Shown here one piece after another: positions 18,042-25,903 of a stretch of 64,000 bases of DNA. Source of the DNA: Streptomyces sp. SJL17-4. Its GTDB lineage: Bacteria; Actinomycetota; Actinomycetes; Streptomycetales; Streptomycetaceae. The stretch covers positions 5,801,501-5,865,500 of the forward strand of contig NZ_CP104578.1 of assembly GCF_036826855.1 (NCBI RefSeq). The letters run 5' to 3'. Numbering within the stretch: position 1 is the stretch's first letter; every line of letters starts with the position of its first letter. The notes beneath the pieces are model-generated. The model had not been told where the DNA came from. It searched no databases and saw only the letters and a list, made by a program, of their open reading frames with translations. The translations under genes and the position numbers were made by a program.

Positions 18042-19337
18042 ATGGACGTTTCGCTGATCCTCGGCGCGGTGGCCCTGGTCGTCGTGGCCTGGCTCGCCGC
18101 CTGCGCCGAGGCCGGTCTCGCGCGCGTCTCCAGCTTCCGCGCCGCCGAGGCCGTACGGTCCGGGCGGCGCGGGGCCGAGAAGCTCGCCCAGATCGCCTCC
18201 GACCCCACCCGCTATCTCAACGTGGCGCTGCTCGTCCGCGTCGCCTGCGAGATGGCGGCCGGCGTCCTCGTCACGTACGCCTGCCTCGAAGCCTTCCCGG
18301 AGACCTGGGAGGCGCTGCTCGTCGCCATCGCCGTGATGGTCCTCGTGTCGTACGTGGCCGTGGGCGTCTCGCCGCGCACCATCGGCCGCCAGCACCCGCT
18401 GAACACGGCGACGGCCGCCGCGTACGTCCTGCTGCCGCTGGCCCGGATCATGGGGCCGATCCCGCAGCTGCTGATCCTCATCGGCAACGCGCTGACCCCG
18501 GGCAAGGGCTTCCGCAAGGGCCCCTTCGCCTCCGAGGCCGAGCTGCGGGCCATGGTGGACCTCGCCGAGCAGGAGTCGCTGATCGAGGACGAGGAGCGCC
18601 GCATGGTGCACTCCGTCTTCGAGCTGGGGGACACGCTCGTACGGGAGGTGATGGTGCCCCGTACCGACCTCGTCTGCATCGAGCGGTACAAGACGATCCG
18701 TCAGGCCCTCACCCTCGCGCTGCGCTCCGGCTTCTCCCGTATCCCCGTCACCGGGGAGAACGAGGACGACATCGTCGGCATCGTGTATCTGAAGGACCTG
18801 GTCCGCAGGACGCACATCAACCGGGACTCCGAGGCGGACCTGGTGTCGACGGCGATGCGGCCCGCCGCCTTCGTGCCCGACACCAAGAACGCCGGTGACC
18901 TGCTGCGCGAGATGCAGCAGGAGCGCAATCACGTCGCCGTCGTCATCGACGAGTACGGCGGCACGGCCGGGATCGTCACGATCGAGGACATCCTGGAGGA
19001 GATCGTCGGTGAGATCACCGACGAGTACGACCGGGAGCTGCCGCCGGTCCAGGACCTCGGCGGGGGCAGCCACCGGGTCACCGCGCGCCTCGACATCGGC
19101 GACCTCGGCGAGCTGTACGGCCTGGGGCCCGACGAGTACGACGACGAGGACGTGGAGACCGTCGGCGGACTGCTCGCGAAGGCGCTCGGCCGGGTTCCGA
19201 TCGCGGGCGCCAAGGCGGTCGTGGAGCTGCCGGACGGGCGTTCGCTGCGGCTGACGGCCGAGTCCCCGGCCGGCCGCCGGAACAAGATCGTCACCGTTCT
19301 CGTGGAACCCCTGGAACCGGAGGAGAAGCAGGCATGA
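18042..19337 (+). CDS. CNNM/CorC-type membrane protein with CBS domains
   Basis: This 431-aa protein has an N-terminal CNNM transmembrane domain (DUF21, four hydrophobic segments within residues 1-160), a CBS pair (R-E-V-M-V-P-R-T-D and I-V-G-I-V-Y-L-K-D-L) and a C-terminal CorC/HlyC transporter-associated domain with the E-D-I-L-E-E-I-V-G-E-I-x-D-E motif. Such proteins, often called hemolysin-family proteins, are linked to magnesium or cobalt transport. The start is 5 bp after ybeY. The stop overlaps the next gene as ATGA. Confidence 0.93.
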   Translation: MDVSLILGAVALVVVAWLAACAEAGLARVSSFRAAEAVRSGRRGAEKLAQIASDPTRYLNVALLVRVACEMAAGVLVTYACLEAFPETWEALLVAIAVMVLVSYVAVGVSPRTIGRQHPLNTATAAAYVLLPLARIMGPIPQLLILIGNALTPGKGFRKGPFASEAELRAMVDLAEQESLIEDEERRMVHSVFELGDTLVREVMVPRTDLVCIERYKTIRQALTLALRSGFSRIPVTGENEDDIVGIVYLKDLVRRTHINRDSEADLVSTAMRPAAFVPDTKNAGDLLREMQQERNHVAVVIDEYGGTAGIVTIEDILEEIVGEITDEYDRELPPVQDLGGGSHRVTARLDIGDLGELYGLGPDEYDDEDVETVGGLLAKALGRVPIAGAKAVVELPDGRSLRLTAESPAGRRNKIVTVLVEPLEPEEKQA

Positions 19338-19687
19338 CCCCCGACGAGCTGCGCGCCTTCTGCCTGGACTTCAACGACGCGACGGAGGAGTTCCCGTTCG
19401 GACCCGACGTCTCCGTCTTCAAGGTCGCCGGGAAGCTGTTCGCGCTCTCGTGGCTCGAATCCGAGCCGCTGCGGGTCAACCTCAAGTGCGATCCGGACGA
19501 CGCCGTACGGCTCCGTGAGGAGCATCCGGCGATCGCCCCGGGCTATCACATGAACAAGCGGCACTGGAACACGGTGACCGTCGGAGAGCTCCCGGACCGC
19601 ATGGTCCGGGAGCTCGTCGAGGACTCGTACGACCTGGTGGTCGCGGGTCTGCCGAAGGCCGTACGGCTCCGCCTCGACAGGCCGTAG
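19334..19687 (+). CDS. MmcQ/YjbR family protein
   Basis: This small (117 aa) protein of the MmcQ/YjbR family has a CyaY-like fold and has been proposed to bind DNA. Recognisable segments are F-P-F-G-P-D-V-S-V-F-K-V-x-G-K-L-F-A-L and P-G-Y-H-M-N-K-R-H-W-N-T-V. It overlaps the CNNM gene by 4 bp, ending the phoH-ybeY-CNNM unit. A run of nine C residues (19711-19719) follows. Confidence 0.9.
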   Translation: MTPDELRAFCLDFNDATEEFPFGPDVSVFKVAGKLFALSWLESEPLRVNLKCDPDDAVRLREEHPAIAPGYHMNKRHWNTVTVGELPDRMVRELVEDSYDLVVAGLPKAVRLRLDRP

Positions 19688-19727
19688 TCCGCGACGGGCC
19701 GCGGCTCTCTCCCCCCCCCGGTCTGGT

Positions 19728-21143
19728 TCAGGACCGGCGCCGCAGGCCGAGGCCGACCAGGACCGCCGTGCCGAGGACGATCGCCGCGTCCAGGACGAGG
19801 ACCGTGCGGACGCCCCCGTACAGGTCACCGCCCGTGGTGGCGAGCACGCCGAGCAGCGGGATGCCGATCGTGAGGCCGACCTGCTGGGTGGTCGTGACCA
19901 GGCCCGTCGCCAGGCCCTGCTCCTCGTCCGGGACGCCCGAGGTGACGGTCAGTCCGTACGAGATGATCGCGCCGAGGTGGCACATCGAGGCCAGCGAGAC
20001 GGCGACGGTCGCCAGGACCACGCCCGACTCCTCGCCCAGACCGAGCAGCGCGGCCGTCAGCACGCCCTGACCGGCCAGCGAGCCGACGAGGGTGGCGCGG
20101 GCGCCGATCCGGCCGATCACCTTCGGCGCGAGCATGCCGGCCACGACCGACATCACGCCCTGCACGCCGAAGACCAGTCCGGTCGCGAAGGCCGACAGGT
20201 CCAGCGTCTCCTGCAGGTAGAGGGTGAGGACGAAGACGACGGTCGACATCATCGAGAAGGTGATCAGACCGCCCAGGTTGCCGAAGGCGACCGTGCCGCG
20301 CCGCAGCATCGGCAGCGACACCAGTGGGGCCGCGTGCCGGGACTCGACCCGCACGAAGACCGCCAGCAGCACGATCCCCACCACCAGACCGACCAGCACG
20401 TCCGTGCCGCCGAAGCCGCGCTCGGCCGCCGTCGACAGGGCGTAGATCAGGGCGAGCAGACCACCGGTGACGGTCACCGCGCCGGGCACGTCCAGCCGGG
20501 GCCGCTCCGGGGTGCGGGACTCGGGGAGCAGGCCGGGGGCCAGCGGCAGCACGATCACGGCGAAGAGGGCGAGCAGGCCCATGGTGGAGCGCCAGCCGAG
20601 GGTGTCCGTCATGACGCCGCCGAGGACCATGCCGACGGTGAAGCCGAGCGAGAGCAGGGTGCCGGAGATGCCGAGCGCCTTGTCGCGCAGCGGGCCCTCG
20701 GGGAAGGTCGTGGTCAGCAGGGACATGCCGGTGGGCACGATCGCGGCGGCGCCGATGCCCTGGAGGGCGCGTCCGGTGAGGAAGGAGGCCGGGTTCCAGG
20801 CGAAGGTGGCGAGCAGCGAGGCGAGACCGAAGAGGGCGAGTCCGGCGAGGAACAGCTTCTTGCGTCCGTAGAGGTCGCCGACGCGGCCGAAGAGCAGCAG
20901 GAAGCCGCCGGAGGGCAGCGCGAAGGCGGTGACCGCCCATTGGAGGGCGGACTGGCCGAGGCCGAGGTCGGCGCCGAGGACGGGCAGCGCCACGTTCAGC
21001 ACGGAGAAGTCGAGCGCGACCATGAACTGGGCGGCGCACAGCACGAAGAGGATGAGCCGGGTGCGGCCGGTGAGGGCCGGGGGAGAGGCCTGAGAGGCGG
21101 CCTCGGTTCCGGTGTCCGACGGGGGAGAGGTCAGGGTTGCCAT
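19728..21143 (-). CDS. DHA2-type multidrug MFS transporter (module 1)
   Basis: This 471-aa transporter has about 14 membrane segments and DHA2 (14-TMS) family features: A-L-D-F-S-V-L-N-V-A-L-P in the first segment, G-R-V-G-D-L-Y-G-R-K-K (motif A) and a G-x-x-x-G-P-L-like motif C variant (G-F-T-V-G-M-V-L-G-G). It is probably a drug/proton antiporter. It is divergent from an MmyB-like regulator 91 bp away, and the pair repeats the organisation of 54559-57125. Together they interrupt the phoH...era backbone between mmcQ and the deaminase-like gene. Confidence 0.88.
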   Translation of the reverse strand: MATLTSPPSDTGTEAASQASPPALTGRTRLILFVLCAAQFMVALDFSVLNVALPVLGADLGLGQSALQWAVTAFALPSGGFLLLFGRVGDLYGRKKLFLAGLALFGLASLLATFAWNPASFLTGRALQGIGAAAIVPTGMSLLTTTFPEGPLRDKALGISGTLLSLGFTVGMVLGGVMTDTLGWRSTMGLLALFAVIVLPLAPGLLPESRTPERPRLDVPGAVTVTGGLLALIYALSTAAERGFGGTDVLVGLVVGIVLLAVFVRVESRHAAPLVSLPMLRRGTVAFGNLGGLITFSMMSTVVFVLTLYLQETLDLSAFATGLVFGVQGVMSVVAGMLAPKVIGRIGARATLVGSLAGQGVLTAALLGLGEESGVVLATVAVSLASMCHLGAIISYGLTVTSGVPDEEQGLATGLVTTTQQVGLTIGIPLLGVLATTGGDLYGGVRTVLVLDAAIVLGTAVLVGLGLRRRS

Positions 21144-21187
21144 GCCCCCACCCTCGGCGGCCGGGAACAAGGGTGGGGAGCGGGTAC

Positions 21188-21211
21188 TTATCCTGTTGGT
21201 CGTACCACCAG
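21188..21211. promoter_or_regulatory. Operator-like region of MFS/MmyB module 1
   Basis: TTATCCTG (21188-21195) is shared with the second module. It overlaps an inverted repeat CTGTTGGT-CGT-ACCACCAG (21193-21211, 7 of 8 arm positions paired). This is the likely site where the adjacent regulator acts on both divergent promoters. Confidence 0.5.
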
Positions 21212-21234
21212 GCATCCAGGGGGAGGAAGCACAC

Positions 21235-22122
21235 GTGGCCACCGCTCTCGAGAGCACCACGATGAAGCAGCACCGACTGGGCGAACTGCGCGAGTTCCTG
21301 ATGAGCCGTCGGGCCCGGGTCAGTCCGGCCGAGGCGGGGCTCCCGGACGGCGGTCCGCGCCGCCGGACGCCGGGCCTGCGCCGGGAGGAGGTCGCGGTCC
21401 TCGCGGGCGTCGGGGTCTCCTGGTACCAGTGGCTGGAGCAGGGCCGGGACATCACGGTCTCGCCGCAGGTGCTCGACTCGGTGGCGCGGGTGCTGCGGCT
21501 GAGCCCGGCGGAGCGGCGTCATCTGTACGTCCTGGCGGCGCTGAACCCGCCGGCGCCGGAGACGGCTCCGGAGGACCGGGACATGTGTGACGGGCTGCGG
21601 CGGCTCATCGACGCGTGGATGCCGTTCCCCGCGCACATCATGGACGCGTACTGGAACACCGTCCTGTACAACGACGCGGCGGCGATCGTGCTCGGGATGA
21701 GCCCCGACACCGTGCAGAACTGCCTGGTCGCCTTCTTCACCGACCCGCTGTACCGCACCCGCCTGGGCCACTGGGAGGAGATCGCCCCCCGGGTCGTCGC
21801 CCAGTTCCGTTCGGCGTGCTCGGAGAGCCCCGACGACGAGGGCTTCCGGCAGGTCGTCGAGGAGGTCAAGGAGCTGAGCCCGGAGTTCGCGGAGCTGTGG
21901 GAGCGGCGGGACATCCTGCCCGGCGGCCAGAACCGCAAGGAGCTGGAGCATCCGCTGGTCGGCACGCTGTACGTCGAGGCGACCCAGCTCAGGGTCCCGG
22001 CCCGCCCCGACCTGGTGATCGTGCTCCACACCCCGCTGCCGGAGGCCGGTACGGCGGAGAAGCTGGAGTGGCTGGTGTCGCCGGAGGGGCGCCGCGGGGC
22101 GATGTACCCGGTCGCGGGCTGA
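21235..22122 (+). CDS. MmyB-like helix-turn-helix regulator (module 1)
   Basis: This 295-aa regulator has an N-terminal XRE-type helix-turn-helix with the hallmark R-R-R-T-P-G-L-R-R-E-E-V-A and W-Y-x-W-L-E-Q-G-R segments, and a C-terminal MmyB-type ligand-binding domain (A-Y-W-N-T-V-L-Y-N-D-A-A and E-L-W-E-R-R-D), which in relatives may bind small or fatty-acid-like ligands. GTG 21235 follows GGGGGAGGAAG; an ATG at 21262 is a possible alternative. It is divergent from the DHA2 pump and is the obvious candidate to control it. The stop codon is within a tandem repeat (22112-22203). Confidence 0.88.
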   Translation: MATALESTTMKQHRLGELREFLMSRRARVSPAEAGLPDGGPRRRTPGLRREEVAVLAGVGVSWYQWLEQGRDITVSPQVLDSVARVLRLSPAERRHLYVLAALNPPAPETAPEDRDMCDGLRRLIDAWMPFPAHIMDAYWNTVLYNDAAAIVLGMSPDTVQNCLVAFFTDPLYRTRLGHWEEIAPRVVAQFRSACSESPDDEGFRQVVEEVKELSPEFAELWERRDILPGGQNRKELEHPLVGTLYVEATQLRVPARPDLVIVLHTPLPEAGTAEKLEWLVSPEGRRGAMYPVAG

Positions 22123-22203
22123 GCTTCGTGGTCGTCGCGGGGCCGAGCTTCGGGGTCGTCGCGGGAACCGAGCCTCGGGGTCGTCGCGGGCTGAGTTCCG
22201 GGG
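22112..22203. repeat. 24-25-bp tandem repeat over regulator stop codon
   Basis: Roughly 3.5 units of the form GGGCTGAGCTTCGTGGTCGTCGC, with variants, run from the last codons of the regulator to just before the -10 of the next gene. The stop codon TGA is in the first unit. Confidence 0.85.
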
Positions 22204-22209
22204 CGCACC

Positions 22210-22215
22210 TATGCT
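22210..22215 (+). promoter_or_regulatory. Candidate -10 for leaderless deaminase-like gene
   Basis: TATGCT is followed by 6 nt and the ATG at 22222. There is no Shine-Dalgarno. Confidence 0.5.
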
Positions 22216-22221
22216 CAGGGC

Positions 22222-22584
22222 ATGACACTCAGCAGCGAGCACGGCGACCTCGGCGCCGAGGACCTCAAGATCATCACGCTGGCGCGCAGCGCCCGCGCCC
22301 GTAACGGTGTGCCCGAGGGGGCCGCCGTACGGGACGAGACCGGTCGTACGTACGTGGCGGGGACCGTGGAGCTGGAGTCGCTCAAGCTGAGCGCGCTGCG
22401 GACCGCGGTCGCGATGGCCGTGGCCAGCGGCGCCCAGTCCCTGGAGGCGGCGGCCGTCGTGTCGAGCGCGGAGTCCGCCTCGGACGAGGACCGCGCGGCG
22501 GTACGGGACCTCGGCGGGCCGGAGACCCCGGTCCTGCTGGCGGGTCCGGACGGACAGCTGCGCGTGGCGGTCACGGCGGGCTGA
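22222..22584 (+). CDS. Cytidine-deaminase-fold protein without zinc ligands
   Basis: This 120-aa protein aligns by eye with cytidine deaminases (E-D-L-K-I-I-T-L-A-R-S-A-R-A-R and V-R-D-E-T-G-R-T-Y-V-A-G-T-V). The catalytic motif that should read H/C-A-E and P-C-x-x-C is replaced by L-E-S-L-K-L-S-A-L-R-T-A-V, and no cysteine occurs anywhere. It therefore cannot be a normal zinc deaminase and is probably a structural or regulatory homologue. In relatives this gene sits between the CNNM/MmcQ genes and era; here accessory genes lie on both sides. It ends at a strong UUCG-loop terminator. Confidence 0.8.
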   Translation: MTLSSEHGDLGAEDLKIITLARSARARNGVPEGAAVRDETGRTYVAGTVELESLKLSALRTAVAMAVASGAQSLEAAAVVSSAESASDEDRAAVRDLGGPETPVLLAGPDGQLRVAVTAG

Positions 22585-22623
22585 GCGACTCGGCCGCCCC
22601 ACGGGCGAGCGACGAGAACAGGA

Positions 22624-22657
22624 CAGGAGGACCCGGCGTTCGCGCCGGGTCCTCCTG
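22624..22657 (+). terminator. Strong terminator, UUCG tetraloop
   Basis: A perfect 15-bp stem (22624-22638 with 22643-22657) encloses TTCG and is followed by a T-rich stretch. Confidence 0.92.
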
Positions 22658-22680
22658 CCTTTGTGTCTTTGTGAAGGATC

Positions 22681-22710
22681 ACCGCATCTTCTCTTGCCTT
22701 CCCATGCGGT
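22681..22710. promoter_or_regulatory. Inverted repeat upstream of the secreted-protein gene
   Basis: ACCGCAT (22681-22687) and ATGCGGT (22704-22710) are perfect arms around a T-rich centre. It may be part of the promoter or leader of the gene at 22816. Confidence 0.35.
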
Positions 22711-22815
22711 CTGCGTCTCAATGAACACCGGTTCGCCCGACGGACCGTCAGATCTCCACCATCCACGCAGTGTCCGCACCCCTGCGTTCGCCATCGGAAG
22801 GGGTTCGAACTCGCC

Positions 22816-23295
22816 ATGAGAAGCAGAAGCACCTTAGGGACCGTCGCGGTCCTCGCCGGAGGACTCGCCGCCGCCTCGCTCGCCTTCGCGCCGACGGCCG
22901 CCGCCGTCTCGCCGGGCTCGGCCACGGCGACGTACGACTGCGGTACGTGGGGCGGCGGCGGCGCCACCCTCGTCGCGACGCAGAACGGAACGGCCGCCAC
23001 CATCACCGTCACCTCGGCCGTCACGACGCCGATCGCGGTCGGCGCCGACCAGATCAACGCCACGCTGACGATGGCCAAGGCCGGCGGCGGTACGAGGGTC
23101 TTCACCGGCAAGAAGAACCCGCCGCTCGCCGGCGGGGGGTCGGTGGTCATCGGCCCGCTGAGCGGGACCGTCGCCTCCGGTGACAGCCTCAACTCGTACT
23201 TCGCGGGTGTCGCCCTGAAGATGGTGATCTTCGGGATCACGGTGAACTGTGACGCGGTGACCTCCCAGTCGCCGGGCCCGTTCGTCTTCAGCTGA
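22816..23295 (+). CDS. Small secreted protein of WxL-like surface cluster
   Basis: This 159-aa protein has a Sec signal peptide (M-R-S-R-S-T-L-G-T-V followed by a hydrophobic core and A-A-A-V cleavage region near residue 30). The mature part is a Gly/Thr/Ala-rich beta domain with two cysteines (in D-C-G-T-W and N-C-D-A). Its segment K-K-N-P-P-L-A-G-G-G-S reappears as K-K-N-P-P-V-P-G-K-G-S in the larger protein encoded next, showing that the two share a domain. Function is unknown; the context suggests a partner or ligand of the surface complex. GGAAGGGG precedes the start. Confidence 0.78.
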   Translation: MRSRSTLGTVAVLAGGLAAASLAFAPTAAAVSPGSATATYDCGTWGGGGATLVATQNGTAATITVTSAVTTPIAVGADQINATLTMAKAGGGTRVFTGKKNPPLAGGGSVVIGPLSGTVASGDSLNSYFAGVALKMVIFGITVNCDAVTSQSPGPFVFS

Positions 23296-23310
23296 GCCCG
23301 TACCGACCGG

Positions 23311-23337
23311 ACCGGTGTCGCCCTGGGCGGCACCGGT
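23311..23337 (+). terminator. Terminator after small secreted protein gene
   Basis: ACCGGTGTCGCC (23311-23322) pairs with GGCGGCACCGGT (23326-23337) with one G-U pair and a 3-nt loop. Confidence 0.75.
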
Positions 23338-23404
23338 CTCCGTCGTGTTCCGGCACCCTGGAAGAGGCGGCTGACCTGGGGAAACGTCTCCCGGCCCGAG
23401 GATC

Positions 23405-23433
23405 TTGACAGTATCTGATGGGTCATCAGTCGA
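23405..23433 (+). promoter_or_regulatory. Promoter with CTGATG/CATCAG operator
   Basis: TTGACA (23405-23410) is a consensus -35. Between it and the expected -10 lies the perfect inverted repeat CTGATG-GGT-CATCAG (23415-23429), so a regulator could block the promoter of the WxL-like gene. Confidence 0.6.
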
Positions 23434-23511
23434 TGTCTTTCGCTTGCATTGACTTCTCTCCGCCCGCAGCCGTCAATGGCGCCCACTCATCCCTCAGGAG
23501 GGGGCACACCC

Positions 23512-24843
23512 ATGGCACTCACCCGATCCCGGGCGGCGGCCCGAAGACGGCGCTGGACCGCCGTCCTCGGCGCCACCGCCCTCGCGGTCGCAGGAGGCGC
23601 GCTCGCGGCCCCGGCCGGCGCGACCACCACCTCCCAGCCGGTGGAATTCCAGACCCGCTGCGTCCCGCCGCCGATCGCCGGCATCCCGCCCATCACGGGC
23701 ACGACCACCGCCGAGATCACCGTCGACAAGAGCAGCCCCAAGGTCGGCGACACGGTCACGGTGACGTACACGATCACCAAGCCCGCCGCGTCCAACCCGG
23801 TCGACCTCGCGCTCCCGGCCGACATCATGACGCCCAGCGGCAAGGTCGTCCTCGGCGGCGCCCAGACCGGCGCGGTCACCGTCAACGGCCCCAAGAAGAA
23901 CCCGCCGGTCCCCGGCAAGGGCTCCTTCCCCGCCTTCTCGATGACCGGCACCTTCACGGTCACCCAGGCCGGGTCGATCACCCTCTCGCCCGGCGACTAC
24001 AACATCCACACCAGCTACCTCATGGAGCTGGACACCCCCTGTACGGTCCTCGACCCGCCCGCCCCGGTCTCCGAGACGGTCACGGCGAGCCCCGTGACCA
24101 GCCCCAACACCCGTGCGCTGGCGCTCGACACCGCGTCCGGCGACCCGGGCGTCCGGGTGACCGTCAACGGTTCCAAGTTCACCCCGCTCACCGACGTCAC
24201 CGTCGTCGGCCGCGCCGGAGCGGCGGAGACCGCGGACAGGATGACCGTCACGACCGACAGCGAGGGCTCCTTCGCCGCGCGTCTGAAGGTCAACGACGTG
24301 GCGACCACCGGCATCGTGGCGTACGAGGGCGGGGCCTGGGACCCGGACAAGGGCGCCGGCCCCGCCGCGTACAAGGTCGTCGTACCGGCGCCGCCGAACA
24401 GCCAGACGATCACGGCGGCCGTCACCGCGGGCGAGCTGTCCATGACCCAGGCCGGGGACGCCGTCCAGCTGTCGTCCGTCGACTTCGGTCAGGGCGGCGC
24501 GGCCACCGGCGACCTCAAGACGGTGACGGTCAAGGACTTCCGCGGCGGCCCCGCGGGCTGGTCCCTCACCGGCAAGGTCACCGACTTCACCGGCACCGGC
24601 GGCTCCATCGGCGCAGGGAACCTCAGCTGGACCCCGGCCTGCACCGCCAAGGCCGGCAGCCCCAGCACCTGCGCGGCCGGCTCGTCCGGTCCGGTCGGCA
24701 GCGGCGGCGCGACCCTCGCCTCCACACCGAACGGCGCCCTCACGGGCGGCGAGTTCACGATCGACGCGGGGCTCTCCCTCGACGTCCCGGCCTTCACGGC
24801 GCCGGGCTCGTACGCGGGCGTGCTGACGCTCACCCTGTCCTGA
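23512..24843 (+). CDS. Secreted multi-domain protein with WxL-like C-terminus
   Basis: This 443-aa exported protein has a signal peptide (basic R-R-R-R-W then a hydrophobic core ending A-P-A-G-A near residue 38), an N-terminal beta domain shared with the preceding small protein (residues about 60-190), an Ig/IPT-like middle domain (about 195-300) and a C-terminal WxL-like domain. The last contains K-D-F-R-G-G-P-A-G-W-S-L-T-G with W350-S-L352 and a second Trp at 373 (N-L-S-W-T-P), close to the Firmicutes WxL motif layout. WxL domains bind peptidoglycan non-covalently and assemble with DUF916 membrane proteins; exactly such a gene follows. AGGAGGGGG precedes the ATG. Confidence 0.8.
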   Translation: MALTRSRAAARRRRWTAVLGATALAVAGGALAAPAGATTTSQPVEFQTRCVPPPIAGIPPITGTTTAEITVDKSSPKVGDTVTVTYTITKPAASNPVDLALPADIMTPSGKVVLGGAQTGAVTVNGPKKNPPVPGKGSFPAFSMTGTFTVTQAGSITLSPGDYNIHTSYLMELDTPCTVLDPPAPVSETVTASPVTSPNTRALALDTASGDPGVRVTVNGSKFTPLTDVTVVGRAGAAETADRMTVTTDSEGSFAARLKVNDVATTGIVAYEGGAWDPDKGAGPAAYKVVVPAPPNSQTITAAVTAGELSMTQAGDAVQLSSVDFGQGGAATGDLKTVTVKDFRGGPAGWSLTGKVTDFTGTGGSIGAGNLSWTPACTAKAGSPSTCAAGSSGPVGSGGATLASTPNGALTGGEFTIDAGLSLDVPAFTAPGSYAGVLTLTLS

Positions 24844-24904
24844 CCACCGTGCGGGCCGGGCGCGCACCCGGCCGGCCCGCTCCGCACCCCGGGGGTGCCG
24901 ACTC

Positions 24905-25873
24905 GTGCGCACGCTGTACGTCCTCCTCCTGAGCGTCCTGCTGCTGCTCCTGGGCCCCGCCCCGCACGCGCGGGCCGCCGAGAACGGCGAGTGGGCCGTC
25001 TATCCGGCCGCCGCCCAGCTGGGCAGCCGCCCCTACTTCTTCCTCACCGCCGATCCGGGCTCCACGCTCACCGACCGGGTCACCGTCGCCAACAAGACGG
25101 CCGCCCCGCTGACCTTCCGGCTCTACGGCGCCGACGCCTACAACACCGACCGGGACGGCGGCTTCGCCGTCCGCACCCAGCGGGAGAAGCAGACCGGCGC
25201 CGGTGCCTGGATCACGCCGGAGCGGACCCGGATCACCGTCCCGCCCGGCTCCGCCGTCACCGTCCGGTACACGCTGACCGTCCCCGCCGACGCGGACCCC
25301 GGCGACCACCCCGGGGCGCTCGTCGCCCTCGACGAGCGGATCAGCCCCGGCGGGAAGGGCGCCGTCGCCGTCGGCGTCCAGCGCGCCGTCGCCGCCCGCC
25401 TCTACCTGCGGGTCAACGGGCCGACCGTGCCCGCCCTCGGCGTCGAGGACGTCACCGTCGACCAGGACCGGCCGCTGGTCCCCGGCGCCGGTACGAGCAG
25501 CGCGGTCGTCTCGTACACGCTGCACAACCGGGGCAACGTCACCCTCAACCCCAAGGTCGCCCTCAAGGCGGAGGGCCTCTTCGGACGCACCCTCCTCGAC
25601 CGCGACCTCGCCAAGGTGCCGTCCGAGCTGCTGCCCCGGCAGAAGATCCGGCTCACCGAGCGGTGGACCGGATCCCCGCAGCTCGACTGGGGTGACATCA
25701 CCCTCACCGCCACCGCGAAGGACGTCCGGGAGACGGGCACGGTCTCCTTCCTCGCCCTGCCCTGGCTCGCCGCCGCGACCCTGCTCGTCGGGGGCGCCGC
25801 GGGCCTCTTCGGCCTGCGGATCCGGCGGCACCGGGCGGCCCGCGCGGAGCCGGGGGCGCACGTGAGTACGTGA
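24905..25873 (+). CDS. DUF916/WxLIP-like membrane-anchored protein
   Basis: This 322-aa protein has an N-terminal signal peptide (V-L-L-L-S-V-L-L-L-L-L-G), two beta-sandwich domains resembling the WxL-interacting protein (DUF916 peptidoglycan-binding) region, with P-Y-F-F-L-T-A-D-P-G-S-T-L-T-D-R-V-T-V-A-N and V-R-Y-T-L-T-V-P segments, a C-terminal transmembrane helix (about 280-302) and a short basic cytoplasmic tail. It is probably the membrane anchor of the surface complex formed with the WxL-like protein encoded 61 bp upstream. GTG 24905 follows a G-rich ribosome binding site. The gene ends 30 bp before era. Confidence 0.82.
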   Translation: MRTLYVLLLSVLLLLLGPAPHARAAENGEWAVYPAAAQLGSRPYFFLTADPGSTLTDRVTVANKTAAPLTFRLYGADAYNTDRDGGFAVRTQREKQTGAGAWITPERTRITVPPGSAVTVRYTLTVPADADPGDHPGALVALDERISPGGKGAVAVGVQRAVAARLYLRVNGPTVPALGVEDVTVDQDRPLVPGAGTSSAVVSYTLHNRGNVTLNPKVALKAEGLFGRTLLDRDLAKVPSELLPRQKIRLTERWTGSPQLDWGDITLTATAKDVRETGTVSFLALPWLAAATLLVGGAAGLFGLRIRRHRAARAEPGAHVST

Positions 25874-25890
25874 GGTGGGCGCTCATCGGG

Positions 25891-25896
25891 GACAAT
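25891..25896 (+). promoter_or_regulatory. Candidate -10 for leaderless era
   Basis: GACAAT lies 7 nt before the ATG at 25904. Confidence 0.4.
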
Positions 25897-25903
25897 GGCC
25901 CCC

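Noticed and set aside
19711..19719. Run of nine C residues as a phase-variation tract
   Set aside because: It lies between two stop codons of convergent genes, not in a coding region or promoter.
19728..25873. Integrated plasmid or prophage
   Set aside because: No integrase, phage structural or plasmid transfer genes are present.
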